NCBI RefSeq assembly: GCF_000158915.1
Contig: NZ_GG657754.1
Coordinates: 1,178,219-1,218,524 of the forward strand
Source: Streptomyces himastatinicus ATCC 53653
GTDB taxonomy: Bacteria; Actinomycetota; Actinomycetes; Streptomycetales; Streptomycetaceae
Length of the DNA: 40,306 nt
Reading direction: 5' to 3'
In this document: positions 33,223-40,306 of the stretch, piece after piece
Position numbering within the stretch: position 1 is the first letter of the stretch
Layout of the letters: each line of letters begins with the position of its first letter
Position numbers and translations under genes: made by a program
Notes under the pieces: generated by a model
Seen by the model: the letters and a program-made list of their open reading frames with translations, nothing else
What the model was told of the DNA's origin: nothing
Database searches by the model: none

Positions 33223-34119
33223 TCACCGCGGGGCCGGGCCGCCCCTCCCCCAGGAGTGGGTGTCCGGTGCTCGGGCCGGTGCGGGGGCGCTGAGCACCGC
33301 GCCCGAGGCTGCGGTTGGATTGGTCAGCCCATGCCGGGCGGTGGTGATCAGGATGCGGGAGTCCGAGGGGTGCAGACAGACGGAGGTGGGTTGCGGGGCC
33401 GGTACTTCCAGGGTGTGGAGCAGGCGGCCGTCGGGGTGGTACCGGCGGACCGCGCCGCCGCCCCATACCGCGACCCACAGGCAGCCCTCGTCGTCGACGG
33501 TCATTCCGTCGGGGCTGCCCTCATCGGTGCGGAAACGGGCGAAGGTCTCGGGCCCGGTGAGGTCACCGGTGGCCGGGTCGACCCTGCAGCGGTGGATGGT
33601 GCCGGCAGCGCTGTCCGCGAGGTACAGCGTCGTGCCGTCGGCGTCGAACGCCGGCCCGTTGACGATGGTGAGGCCGTCGAGGACGCGTACCACTGTGCCG
33701 TCGTGGTCCGTGCGGTACAGCGAGCCCGCGCCGGGGGTGCCGTCGTAGGGCATGCTGCCGGCCCAGAAGCGGCCGGCGGGGTCCGCGACGCCGTCGTTCA
33801 TCCGGCTGGGGACGGGGGTGCGGTCCTCGGGGCGGTCCAGCCATTCCAGTGTGCCGTCGGCGGTGAGCAGGGCGATTCCGGTGCCCGCGGCGGCGATCCA
33901 GGTGTCCGGGCGGTCGCGGACCGGCGCGACGGCGCCCAGGGGTACGTCGAGCCGGGCCAGTTGGCGCGGTGTCCGGCCGATGCCGTCACGGAGCTCGAAG
34001 AGCCGGCCGCTGAGGATGTCCACGTACACGAAGCGGCCGCCGACCCAGCGGCCCCCTTCCGCAAGCTCGTAACCGCCCTGGACCGCGATCGTGACCGGCT
34101 GCTCCGCGGCGGATGTCAT
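33223..34119 (-). CDS. SMP-30/gluconolactonase family protein
   Basis: A 298-residue beta-propeller lactonase. The metal ligands of human SMP30 (Glu18, Asn103, Asn154, Asp204) have counterparts at Glu21 (LAEGGRW), Asn108 (SRMNDGV), Asn154 (IVNGPAF) and Asp204 (SPDGMTVD). It should open a sugar-acid lactone such as galactono- or arabinono-lactone in the cytoplasm. It is the last gene of the minus-strand unit led by the GntR regulator, with a remnant of galactonate/KDG genes just upstream. Divergent beta-galactosidase and sugar ABC genes fit a galactose-oxidation context (inference). The tail after residue 280 is Pro/Ala/Arg-rich. Confidence 0.88.
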   Translation of the reverse strand: MTSAAEQPVTIAVQGGYELAEGGRWVGGRFVYVDILSGRLFELRDGIGRTPRQLARLDVPLGAVAPVRDRPDTWIAAAGTGIALLTADGTLEWLDRPEDRTPVPSRMNDGVADPAGRFWAGSMPYDGTPGAGSLYRTDHDGTVVRVLDGLTIVNGPAFDADGTTLYLADSAAGTIHRCRVDPATGDLTGPETFARFRTDEGSPDGMTVDDEGCLWVAVWGGGAVRRYHPDGRLLHTLEVPAPQPTSVCLHPSDSRILITTARHGLTNPTAASGAVLSAPAPARAPDTHSWGRGGPAPR

Positions 34120-34134
34120 GGTCGGTCTCCTCGG

Positions 34135-34362
34135 TCAGCGGATGGTGGTGCCGTCTTGCTGGTCGAACAGGCCGAGACTTCCGCCCAGTCGTAGCGCGCT
34201 GTGCGCCCGAAGCGCCGCCATCGTCTCGCCGAAGGTGACCGCCTCGGGTGCGGTCCGAGCGGAACGCGGCCGCGCGGGTTGGGAGTTCACCGTGCTCGGA
34301 GCGATTCCACGAGTGTGCGAGGTTCGGCGAGCCCGGGATGTCTCAAGTCCGGTGATTTTCAC
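34135..34362 (-). pseudogene. Fused remnant of a galactonate-dehydratase start and a KDG-kinase (PfkB) start
   Basis: The GTG at 34362 overlaps the GntR stop (GTGA) and reads VKITGLET, the usual start of D-galactonate dehydratase-like enolase-superfamily enzymes. After about 45 unrelated residues comes EAVTFGETMAALRAHSALRL, the normal start of 2-keto-3-deoxygluconate kinases. It then stops after LFDQQDGTTIR. All catalytic parts are gone. Two large deletions would explain this, leaving the regulator and the lactonase of a DeLey-Doudoroff-type sugar acid pathway. The final residues could come from another gene, possibly the tail of an ABC sugar ATPase. Confidence 0.55.
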
Positions 34363-35102
34363 GAGGGTTCCTCCCGCACGGCCCCGGCGACATCGCCGCA
34401 TTCGTCCCCTGACTGCACGGCCGCCAAGTCCTCGGATGCTTGAGTGAGCAGCGACTCGACAGCCGCCACGGCGGCATCCGGGTCGCCCGCTTCGACGGCT
34501 CGCAGCAGTTCCCGGTGGACCGGGAGGGAGTCGGAGGTGTGCTGGGCCCCGTGCACGATGCGGTCCCGTATGCGCAGACCGGCCTCGATGACGACCTCCA
34601 TCCGGCTCAGCAGTTCGTTGTGCGCGGCGTCCAGCAGGGCACGGTGGAAGGCCAGATCGGCCTCCACCATCGCGTCCGCGTCCGTACCGGCCCCTGCCAT
34701 GGCATCGAGCGCCTGCCGTATCGCGTCCAGGTCGGCGTCGGTGCGACGGGTTGCGGCGAGCCGGGCGCCGGCGGGCTCGACGATGGCGCGGACCTCGGCG
34801 AGGTCTTCCAGGAAGCCCTCGCTCGGAGCGCTGCTCCCCTGCCAGCGCAGCAGGTCACTGTCGAGCAGGTTCCAGTCGGCACGGGGCCGGATCGTCGTGC
34901 CGCGCTTCTGCCGGGATTCGATCAGCCCCTTGGACGCGAGGACCCGCATCGCCTCGCGCACCACGGTCTTGCTGACCCCGAGTTCCGCTTCGAGTTTGTC
35001 CGGGTGCAGCGCGGAGCCCGGTGGGATGTCACCGCGGATGATGCGCCGGCCTATCTCCTCCACGGCCTGGCCGTGCAGCCCCTTACCGAGATGGATCACC
35101 AC
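34359..35102 (-). CDS. GntR-family (FadR subfamily) regulator, DgoR-like
   Basis: A 247-residue FadR-type regulator. The winged helix-turn-helix is at residues about 8-75 (LEAELGVSKTVVREAMRVLA, then SKGLIESRQKRGTTIRP). The C-terminal FCD ligand domain follows, with EADLAFHRALLDAAHNELLS and HRELLRAVEAGDPDAAVAAV. The start is one of two adjacent GTG codons (35102 or 35099) after GGAGAAC. It is divergent from the beta-galactosidase/ABC operon and overlaps the remnant of a galactonate dehydratase gene. This supports a DgoR-like role in sensing galactonate or KDG-type acids (inference). Confidence 0.87.
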   Translation of the reverse strand: MVIHLGKGLHGQAVEEIGRRIIRGDIPPGSALHPDKLEAELGVSKTVVREAMRVLASKGLIESRQKRGTTIRPRADWNLLDSDLLRWQGSSAPSEGFLEDLAEVRAIVEPAGARLAATRRTDADLDAIRQALDAMAGAGTDADAMVEADLAFHRALLDAAHNELLSRMEVVIEAGLRIRDRIVHGAQHTSDSLPVHRELLRAVEAGDPDAAVAAVESLLTQASEDLAAVQSGDECGDVAGAVREEPS

Positions 35103-35190
35103 GTTCTCCGTTTCCGCTCAAAGCCCTGTGCGCGGGACCCGCGCACAGCTCACCGCCTCGCGCCCACCGCTCACGAGCCACCATAACCCT

Positions 35191-35242
35191 TTCAATTAAT
35201 AATGCATATATCTTGACGGGCCTCTGGTCGCGCTCCAACACT
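35191..35242 (+). promoter_or_regulatory. AT-rich divergent promoter of the GH42/ABC operon
   Basis: A short AT island (about 35188-35215, with AATAATGCATATAT) precedes TTGACG (35213-35218), an 18-bp spacer and AACACT (35237-35242). The -10 lies seven bases before the GH42 ATG and no Shine-Dalgarno is present, so transcription probably starts at the start codon. The AT island is a likely binding region for the divergent GntR regulator. Confidence 0.5.
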
Positions 35243-35249
35243 GACCCGC

Positions 35250-37289
35250 ATGCAACAGGCACATGCGGTAGCAATCGATGCCCGGCGGCGCCTGCGCCCG
35301 GCCGGGATCGCCTTCGGTGGCGACTACAACCCCGAGCAGTGGCCCGAGGAGGTATGGGCCGAGGACGTCTCGCTGATGAAGGAGGCGGGCGTCTCCCTGG
35401 TGACGGCCGGCATCTTCTCGTGGGCCAAGGTGGAGCCGAGGCCCGGGGAGTACGACTTCACCTGGTTCGACCGGGTCATGGACAACCTCGCCGGAGCGGG
35501 TGTGGCCGTATGCCTGGCCACCATGACGGCGTCCCCGCCGCCGTGGCTGTCCCGGCTGCACCCGCACATCCTTCCGGAGACCGCCGACGGCCGCCGCATG
35601 TGGCCGGGGGGCCGTCAGCACTACTGCCCCTCCAGCGGTGTCTACCGCAGCCATGCCACGCGCCTGGTCGAGCGGCTGGCCACCCGGTACGCCGACCACC
35701 CCGCGCTGGAGATGTGGCACATCGGCAACGAGTACGGCTGCCACACCCCGATGTGCTGGTGCGATGAGTCGGCTGCCGACTTCCGGCGCTGGCTGTCCGA
35801 CCGGTACGGCACCGTCGACGCGCTCAACGACGCCTGGTCGACAGCGTTCTGGGCACAGGGATACGACAGCTTCGACGAGGTGCTGCCGCCACGGCTCGCG
35901 CCCACCTTCCCCAACCCCGCGCAGCAGCTGGACTTCGCCCGGTTCTCCGACGACGCGCTGCTGCGGTGCTACCTGGCGGAGAAGGAGGTGCTGCGGCGCG
36001 TCACCCCGGACGTTCCCGTCACGACGAACTTCATCGGCGTGCACAAGCCCGTCGACGCCTTCCGCTGGGCCGCCGAGGAGGACGTGGTCTCGGTCGACGT
36101 CTACCAGGACCCGCACGACCAGGACACCCACATCGCGGCGGGCTTCATCTTCGACGTCACCCGGTCCGCCCGCGGCGGTCAGCCGTGGATGCTGATGGAG
36201 CAGGCCCCCGGCGCGGTGAACTGGCGCGACCGCAACGGCCCCAAGCCACCGGGCCGGATGCGCCTGTGGAGCTGGCAGGCGGTCGCCCAGGGTGCGGACG
36301 CGGTGCTGTACTTCCAGTGGCGCCAGTCCAGGGGCGGCGCCGAGAAGTACCACTCGGCGATGCTCCCGCACGGCGGCACCGGGACCCGAACCTTCCGCGA
36401 GGTGCGCGAGCTGGGCCACGAACTCGCCTCCGTACCGGAGATCGCCGGCACGCGGTGCGCCGCCGACGTCGCCCTGGTGCTGGACTGGAACAGCTGGTGG
36501 GCGCTGGAGCTGGACTCGCATCCGTCCACCGCGCTGGATCAGATGGAGATCGCGCTCGCCCACTACCGGCCGCTGTTCGAGGCCGGTGTCGTCTGCGACG
36601 TCGTGCCGCCCGACCGCGACCTGTCCGGCTACCGGCTCGTCGTCGTGCCCAACCTCTACCTGCTGCGGGAGCGGGACGCGACACGCCTCACCGACTTCGT
36701 ACGCGGCGGCGGCCATCTGCTGGTGTCGTTCTTCTCCGGCATCGTCGACGACTGCGACCGGGTGCATCTGGGAGGCTACCCCGCGCCGCTGCGCGACGTA
36801 CTGGGCCTGCACGTCGAGGAGTTCTGGCCGCTGCCCGAGGACGGGACGGTGGACGTACGGCACCAGGACGGCACGGTCGGCCACGCCGACCTGTGGTCGG
36901 AAGTCGTCGTACCCGAGGGGGCGCGGACGGTGGCCGCCTTCGACTCGGGCCCGCTGACCGGGCAGCCCGCGGTCACCCGCCACCCCTTCGGCGAGGGGAG
37001 CGCGTGGTACGTCGCGACGCGTCTCGCGCCGGAGGCCATGCGGACCCTGATGGACGAGGTGTGCCGCACCGCAGGCGCCGGCCCCGTCCTCGCCGGGCTT
37101 CCCGAGCGGGTCCAGGCGACCGTCCGCGAGGGTGACGGCGGACGGTTCGTCTTCCTGCTGAACCACGGGCCGGAACAGGTCGAGGTCGGGCTGCCCGAGC
37201 CGATGACCGACGCCCTCGCCCAGGGGACGCCCCCCTCGGACCGCGTCACGCTGCCGGGGGCCGGAGTAGCCGTACTGCGCAAGCCGTAG
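35250..37289 (+). CDS. GH42 beta-galactosidase
   Basis: A 679-residue retaining beta-galactosidase with TIM barrel, trimerisation and C-terminal domains. The acid/base Glu161 is in WHIGNEYG and the nucleophile Glu317 in WMLMEQAPG. The structural cysteines are Cys126 (HYCPSSG), Cys169 and Cys171, but the fourth ligand of the zinc site seen in Thermus A4 enzyme is a Ser here (CWCDES). It has no signal peptide and should act on imported beta-galactosides. It leads the operon with the binding protein 15 bp downstream, which suggests import and cleavage of a galactoside or galacto-oligosaccharide. The transcript is probably leaderless. Confidence 0.95.
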   Translation: MQQAHAVAIDARRRLRPAGIAFGGDYNPEQWPEEVWAEDVSLMKEAGVSLVTAGIFSWAKVEPRPGEYDFTWFDRVMDNLAGAGVAVCLATMTASPPPWLSRLHPHILPETADGRRMWPGGRQHYCPSSGVYRSHATRLVERLATRYADHPALEMWHIGNEYGCHTPMCWCDESAADFRRWLSDRYGTVDALNDAWSTAFWAQGYDSFDEVLPPRLAPTFPNPAQQLDFARFSDDALLRCYLAEKEVLRRVTPDVPVTTNFIGVHKPVDAFRWAAEEDVVSVDVYQDPHDQDTHIAAGFIFDVTRSARGGQPWMLMEQAPGAVNWRDRNGPKPPGRMRLWSWQAVAQGADAVLYFQWRQSRGGAEKYHSAMLPHGGTGTRTFREVRELGHELASVPEIAGTRCAADVALVLDWNSWWALELDSHPSTALDQMEIALAHYRPLFEAGVVCDVVPPDRDLSGYRLVVVPNLYLLRERDATRLTDFVRGGGHLLVSFFSGIVDDCDRVHLGGYPAPLRDVLGLHVEEFWPLPEDGTVDVRHQDGTVGHADLWSEVVVPEGARTVAAFDSGPLTGQPAVTRHPFGEGSAWYVATRLAPEAMRTLMDEVCRTAGAGPVLAGLPERVQATVREGDGGRFVFLLNHGPEQVEVGLPEPMTDALAQGTPPSDRVTLPGAGVAVLRKP

Positions 37290-37304
37290 AACAAGGGGAC
37301 ACGT

Positions 37305-38657
37305 ATGGACACCTCAACACCGTCTCGGAGAGCCGTTCTCCGGTGGGGCATCGGGACGGCCACGGCGCTCACCGCCGCTCCCGCCCTCACCGCCTGCGGC
37401 CAGACCGTCGGAGCCACCCGCGTCACCAGGCAGGAACCCACGCGCCGCGACCAGAAGGTCGAGCTGACCTTCTGGACGTGGGTACCGATGCAGAAGACCG
37501 TCGACCTGTGGAACCGGACGCACCCCGACATCCACGTCGAGATGCAGACCATCCCCCAGAACGTGACGGGCGGCTACCAGAAGATGCACGCCTCGCTGAC
37601 GGCCGGGAACCCCCCGGACCTGGCGCAGGTGGAGTACCACGAGCTTCCCGGCTTCATGCTGGTCAACGGCCTGACGGACCTGAGCGAGTACGGTGCCGAC
37701 GACCTGCGCGACCACTACGTGCCGTGGCAGTGGCAGCAGGGCGTCTTCGACGGCAAGGTCTACACCGTCCCTCAGGCGTCCGGCCCGATGGGACTCTTCT
37801 ACCGCCGCGACCTCTTCGCCAAGTGGGGCATCGAAACGCCCGCCACCTGGGACGAGTTCGAACACGCCGCCCGCGTGGTCAAGGCCGGCGGCAAAGGCGC
37901 CAGGCTGTGCGCGTTCGCACCCAACCAGCCCACCTGGTTCGCCGCGATGTGCTGGCAGCGCGGCGCCCGGTGGGTGCGCACCGAGGGCGACACCTGGGTC
38001 GTCGACCTGGACGACGATCTCTCCCGCGAGGTCGCGGAGTACTGGGAGAGGATGGTCCGCGACGACCTCGTCTTCGTCGAACCCGACATGTCCAACGCCT
38101 GGTACAAGCACATCCAGACCGGACAGATCTCCGCCTGGATCGGTCCGCAGTGGGGTGACGCCCTGCTGCGCGGCAACGCGCCGGGCACCGCGGGAATGTG
38201 GCGGGTCGCCCTGCTGCCCCAATGGAAGGCAGGGCACAAGGCCTCCGCCAACTGGGGCGGGTCGTCCACCGCCGTGCTCCAGGGCAGCCGCCACCCGCGT
38301 GAGGCGCTTCGGTTCGCGCACTGGATCAACACCGACCGCCGGGCCATCGACCTGAACGTCGCCGCCGGTTACGGCTGGCCCGCCGCCACGGGCGTCTTCC
38401 GCGGATCGGCGCTCGACCGGCCGGACCCGTTCTTCGGCGGCCAGCGGTACAACGACGTGTTCACCGTGTCCGACCGGGCCATCGACACATCCTGGAAGTG
38501 GTCCCCCACCACGGATGCCGACTTCGCCCAGCTCCAGGACGCCTTCGGCGCCGCCATCGCCGGGGAAGGCAGCCTCACCGGCGCGCTGTCCGACGCTCAG
38601 AAAGGCACCGTGGACAACCTGCGGGCCAAGGGCCTCGAAGCAAGGAGCGCGCGATGA
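37305..38657 (+). CDS. ABC sugar transporter, extracellular solute-binding lipoprotein (family 1)
   Basis: A 450-residue solute-binding protein. The N-terminus has a twin-arginine motif (SRRAVLRWG, Arg8/Arg9), a hydrophobic stretch and a lipobox ending in Cys31 (LTAC). It is therefore likely exported by Tat as a lipoprotein anchored on the outer face of the membrane. The mature part shows family features (LTFWTWVPMQKTVDLWNRTH, ASLTAGNPPDLAQVEYHELP, NWGGSSTAVLQGS). It overlaps the first permease by 4 bp (ATGA). The ligand is probably a beta-galactoside, by linkage to GH42 (inference). Confidence 0.92.
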   Translation: MDTSTPSRRAVLRWGIGTATALTAAPALTACGQTVGATRVTRQEPTRRDQKVELTFWTWVPMQKTVDLWNRTHPDIHVEMQTIPQNVTGGYQKMHASLTAGNPPDLAQVEYHELPGFMLVNGLTDLSEYGADDLRDHYVPWQWQQGVFDGKVYTVPQASGPMGLFYRRDLFAKWGIETPATWDEFEHAARVVKAGGKGARLCAFAPNQPTWFAAMCWQRGARWVRTEGDTWVVDLDDDLSREVAEYWERMVRDDLVFVEPDMSNAWYKHIQTGQISAWIGPQWGDALLRGNAPGTAGMWRVALLPQWKAGHKASANWGGSSTAVLQGSRHPREALRFAHWINTDRRAIDLNVAAGYGWPAATGVFRGSALDRPDPFFGGQRYNDVFTVSDRAIDTSWKWSPTTDADFAQLQDAFGAAIAGEGSLTGALSDAQKGTVDNLRAKGLEARSAR

Positions 38658-39598
38658 GCATCACGGTCAACCGGACGAAGAAGTCCGCACCGGGCAGCCT
38701 GCGCTCGGCTCGCCCCGACCGGGCGGCATGGGGGTTCCTGCTTCCCTTCGTCGCCCTCTTCCTGTTCACCTTCGTCCTCCCGCTCGGCTACGCGCTCTAC
38801 CAGAGCCTGCTCACACCGGTCCGCTCCGGGCCGCTGGGCCTGGGCCCGGCCACCCTCGGTTTCGCCGGGCTGGACAACTACGCGCTCGCCCTACAGCAGT
38901 CGGCCTTCCTGGAGAGCTTCGCGCGGGTGCTGCTCTTCGGCCTGGTGCAGATCCCGGTGATGCTGCTGCTGTCCACCGCGCTGGCACTGGCGCTCGACAC
39001 CCTCTCCCACCGCTGGGCAGGCATCCTGCGTGCCGCCTACTTCCTGCCGTACGGCGTCCCCGGCGTCATCGCCTCGATCCTGTGGGGCTTCCTGTACGTG
39101 CCCGGCGTGAGCCCGATCACCGACCTGCTCGGCAGGGTCGGGCTCGCGCCCGACTTCCTCGGCTACGACGGCGTGCTGTGGTCCATCGCCAACATCGTGA
39201 TCTGGGAGTTCGCCGGCTACAACATGCTGGTGATCGTCGCCCAGCTCAAGGCGATTCCCCAGGACCTCTACGAGGCCGCCCGCATCGACGGGGCCAGTGC
39301 GTGGCAGACGGCGATGCGGATCAAGCTGCCGCTCGCCCGGCCGGCCCTGGTGCTCACCGGCGTGTTCTCCATCATCGGAACGCTCCAGTTGTTCGCCGAA
39401 CCGCTGGTCATCAAGCCACTGACCCCGGCAGTCACCACCTCGTACACACCGAACCTGAGCGCGTACAACGAGGCGTTCGCCAACAACAACATCTACCTCG
39501 CCGCGGCCGAGTCGGTGATCCTCGCCCTGGTGGCGAGCGTGCTGTCCTTCGGCTTCCTCAGCCTGGTGAACCGCGGGGAAAGAAAGGATGCACGGTGA
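38654..39598 (+). CDS. ABC sugar transporter permease (MalF-type)
   Basis: A 314-residue inner-membrane permease with six predicted helices. The EAA loop that contacts the ATPase is YEAARIDGASAWQTAMRIKL, near residue 207. The ATG at 38654 overlaps the stop of the binding protein gene (ATGA), so translation is coupled. The next permease overlaps it by GTGA. No ATPase gene lies in this window; in streptomycetes a shared MsmK-type ATPase often serves such systems. Confidence 0.92.
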   Translation: MSITVNRTKKSAPGSLRSARPDRAAWGFLLPFVALFLFTFVLPLGYALYQSLLTPVRSGPLGLGPATLGFAGLDNYALALQQSAFLESFARVLLFGLVQIPVMLLLSTALALALDTLSHRWAGILRAAYFLPYGVPGVIASILWGFLYVPGVSPITDLLGRVGLAPDFLGYDGVLWSIANIVIWEFAGYNMLVIVAQLKAIPQDLYEAARIDGASAWQTAMRIKLPLARPALVLTGVFSIIGTLQLFAEPLVIKPLTPAVTTSYTPNLSAYNEAFANNNIYLAAAESVILALVASVLSFGFLSLVNRGERKDAR

Positions 39599-40306
39599 GC
39601 GTGTCCGCACCCCACGTCAAGAAGCCGGTGGCCGCCCCCGGCGGAGCCTCGGGAACCGCCGGAGCAGGCCGGGCCGGCAAGCCGCGCCGGGGAATCAAAC
39701 CGTCACGGATCCTGCTGGTCGCCCTGCTGACCGTCGCGGCGCTCTACTTCCTGCTGCCCGTCTACTGGCTGGTGGTGGCCTCCACCAAGAGCAGCGCCGG
39801 CCTCTTCGGCACCTTCGGACTGTGGTTCTCCGACCCGCGGTGGCCGGCCAACCTGTCGAAGGTCTTCTCCTACGGCGATGGCATCTTCTGGAGCTGGACC
39901 TGGAACAGCATCCTGTACGCAGGGGTGGGCGGTGCGCTGGCCACCCTCCTCGCGGGCGCCGCCGGATACGCCCTCGCCGTGTACCGCTTCCGCGGGCGGG
40001 AGGCGGTCTTCAAGGTCGTACTCGCCGGTGTGCTGCTCCCGAGTACCGCGCTCGCACTGCCGCTGTACCTGCTGTTCAGCAAGGTGGGCCTGGCCAACAC
40101 CTACTGGGCGGTGCTGATTCCCAGCATCGTCAGCCCGTTCGGGGTGTATCTGTGCCGGATCTACGCGGAGGCCGCGGTACCGGCCGAGATGCTGGAGGCG
40201 GCCCGCGTCGACGGCGCCGGCGAGTGGCGGATCTTCGGCACCCTCGTGCTGCGCACCATGACAAACCGCGCTCGTGACCGTCTTCCTCTTCCAGTTCGTC
40301 GGCATC
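39595..40306 (+). pseudogene. ABC sugar transporter permease (MalG-type), partial, with apparent frameshift at the end
   Basis: The GTG at 39595 overlaps the stop of the first permease. The frame encodes the basic N-terminus, VALLTVAALYFLLPVYWLVV and four further helices, and the EAA loop LEAARVDGAGEWRIFGTLVL, all typical of MalG-type permeases. After ATG ACA the frame goes to AAC CGC GCT CGT, which is not family-like. If one A of the run at 40263-40265 is removed, it continues MTTALVTVFLFQFVGI, the expected sequence. So there is a one-base insertion, or a sequencing error, about 40 bp from the window edge. The gene also runs off the right edge. Confidence 0.75.

Noticed and set aside
35196..37166. 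656-codon open frame on the minus strand opposite GH42
   Set aside because: It mirrors the GH42 gene codon by codon, is rich in Arg/Gly/Val/His and has no family motif. It is a shadow caused by high GC.

Overview
The window looks like a chromosomal segment of a Streptomyces-type actinomycete. GC content is very high, third codon positions are G/C-rich, GTG starts and leaderless promoters are frequent, and the genes are of typical streptomycete kinds (a minor EF-Tu, undecaprenyl-diphosphatase, many TetR and GntR regulators, Tat-exported sugar-binding lipoproteins). I saw no rRNA, tRNA, CRISPR array or intact insertion sequence.

Left flank (1-4.4 kb): the N-terminal part of a tuf3-like elongation factor, a VTT/DedA-type membrane protein with an apparent one-base frameshift, uppP, and a convergent pair of a HAD hydrolase and a flavin reductase-like protein. 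Glycoside island (4.5-13.9 kb): GH1 beta-glucosidase, SDR dehydrogenase, GH2 beta-glucuronidase with the diagnostic N-x-K motif, sugar MFS symporter, GH78 alpha-L-rhamnosidase and a TetR regulator. A near-identical 17-bp element lies upstream of the first gene and of tetR, which suggests one autoregulated regulon for importing and trimming rhamnose/glucuronate-bearing plant glycosides inside the cell.

Aromatic catabolism region (14-28 kb): on the minus strand, a cytoplasmic NMT1-like binding protein, group A flavin monooxygenase, extradiol dioxygenase, FAH-family hydrolase, MFS transporter and TetR, with a repeated CGATACG-type palindrome upstream of both ends. Next comes a block of eroded genes (SnoaL-like, TPP enzyme, acyl-CoA ligase, SDR). 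Then follows a Rieske dioxygenase whose alpha subunit is divergent from ferredoxin, reductase, beta subunit and a small conserved protein. A NarL-type response regulator and the stub of its histidine kinase mark the right border.

Efflux/flavoenzyme cassette (28.3-32.8 kb): TetR with two operator-like palindromes, a divergent DHA2-type exporter, an FAD monooxygenase and an AttH/CrtC-like protein, closed by a hairpin. Right sugar region (33.2-40.3 kb): SMP-30 lactonase, the remnant of galactonate/KDG genes, a DgoR-like GntR regulator, then the divergent GH42 beta-galactosidase with a sugar ABC transporter (binding protein and two permeases). The last permease shows an apparent one-base frameshift close to the window edge.
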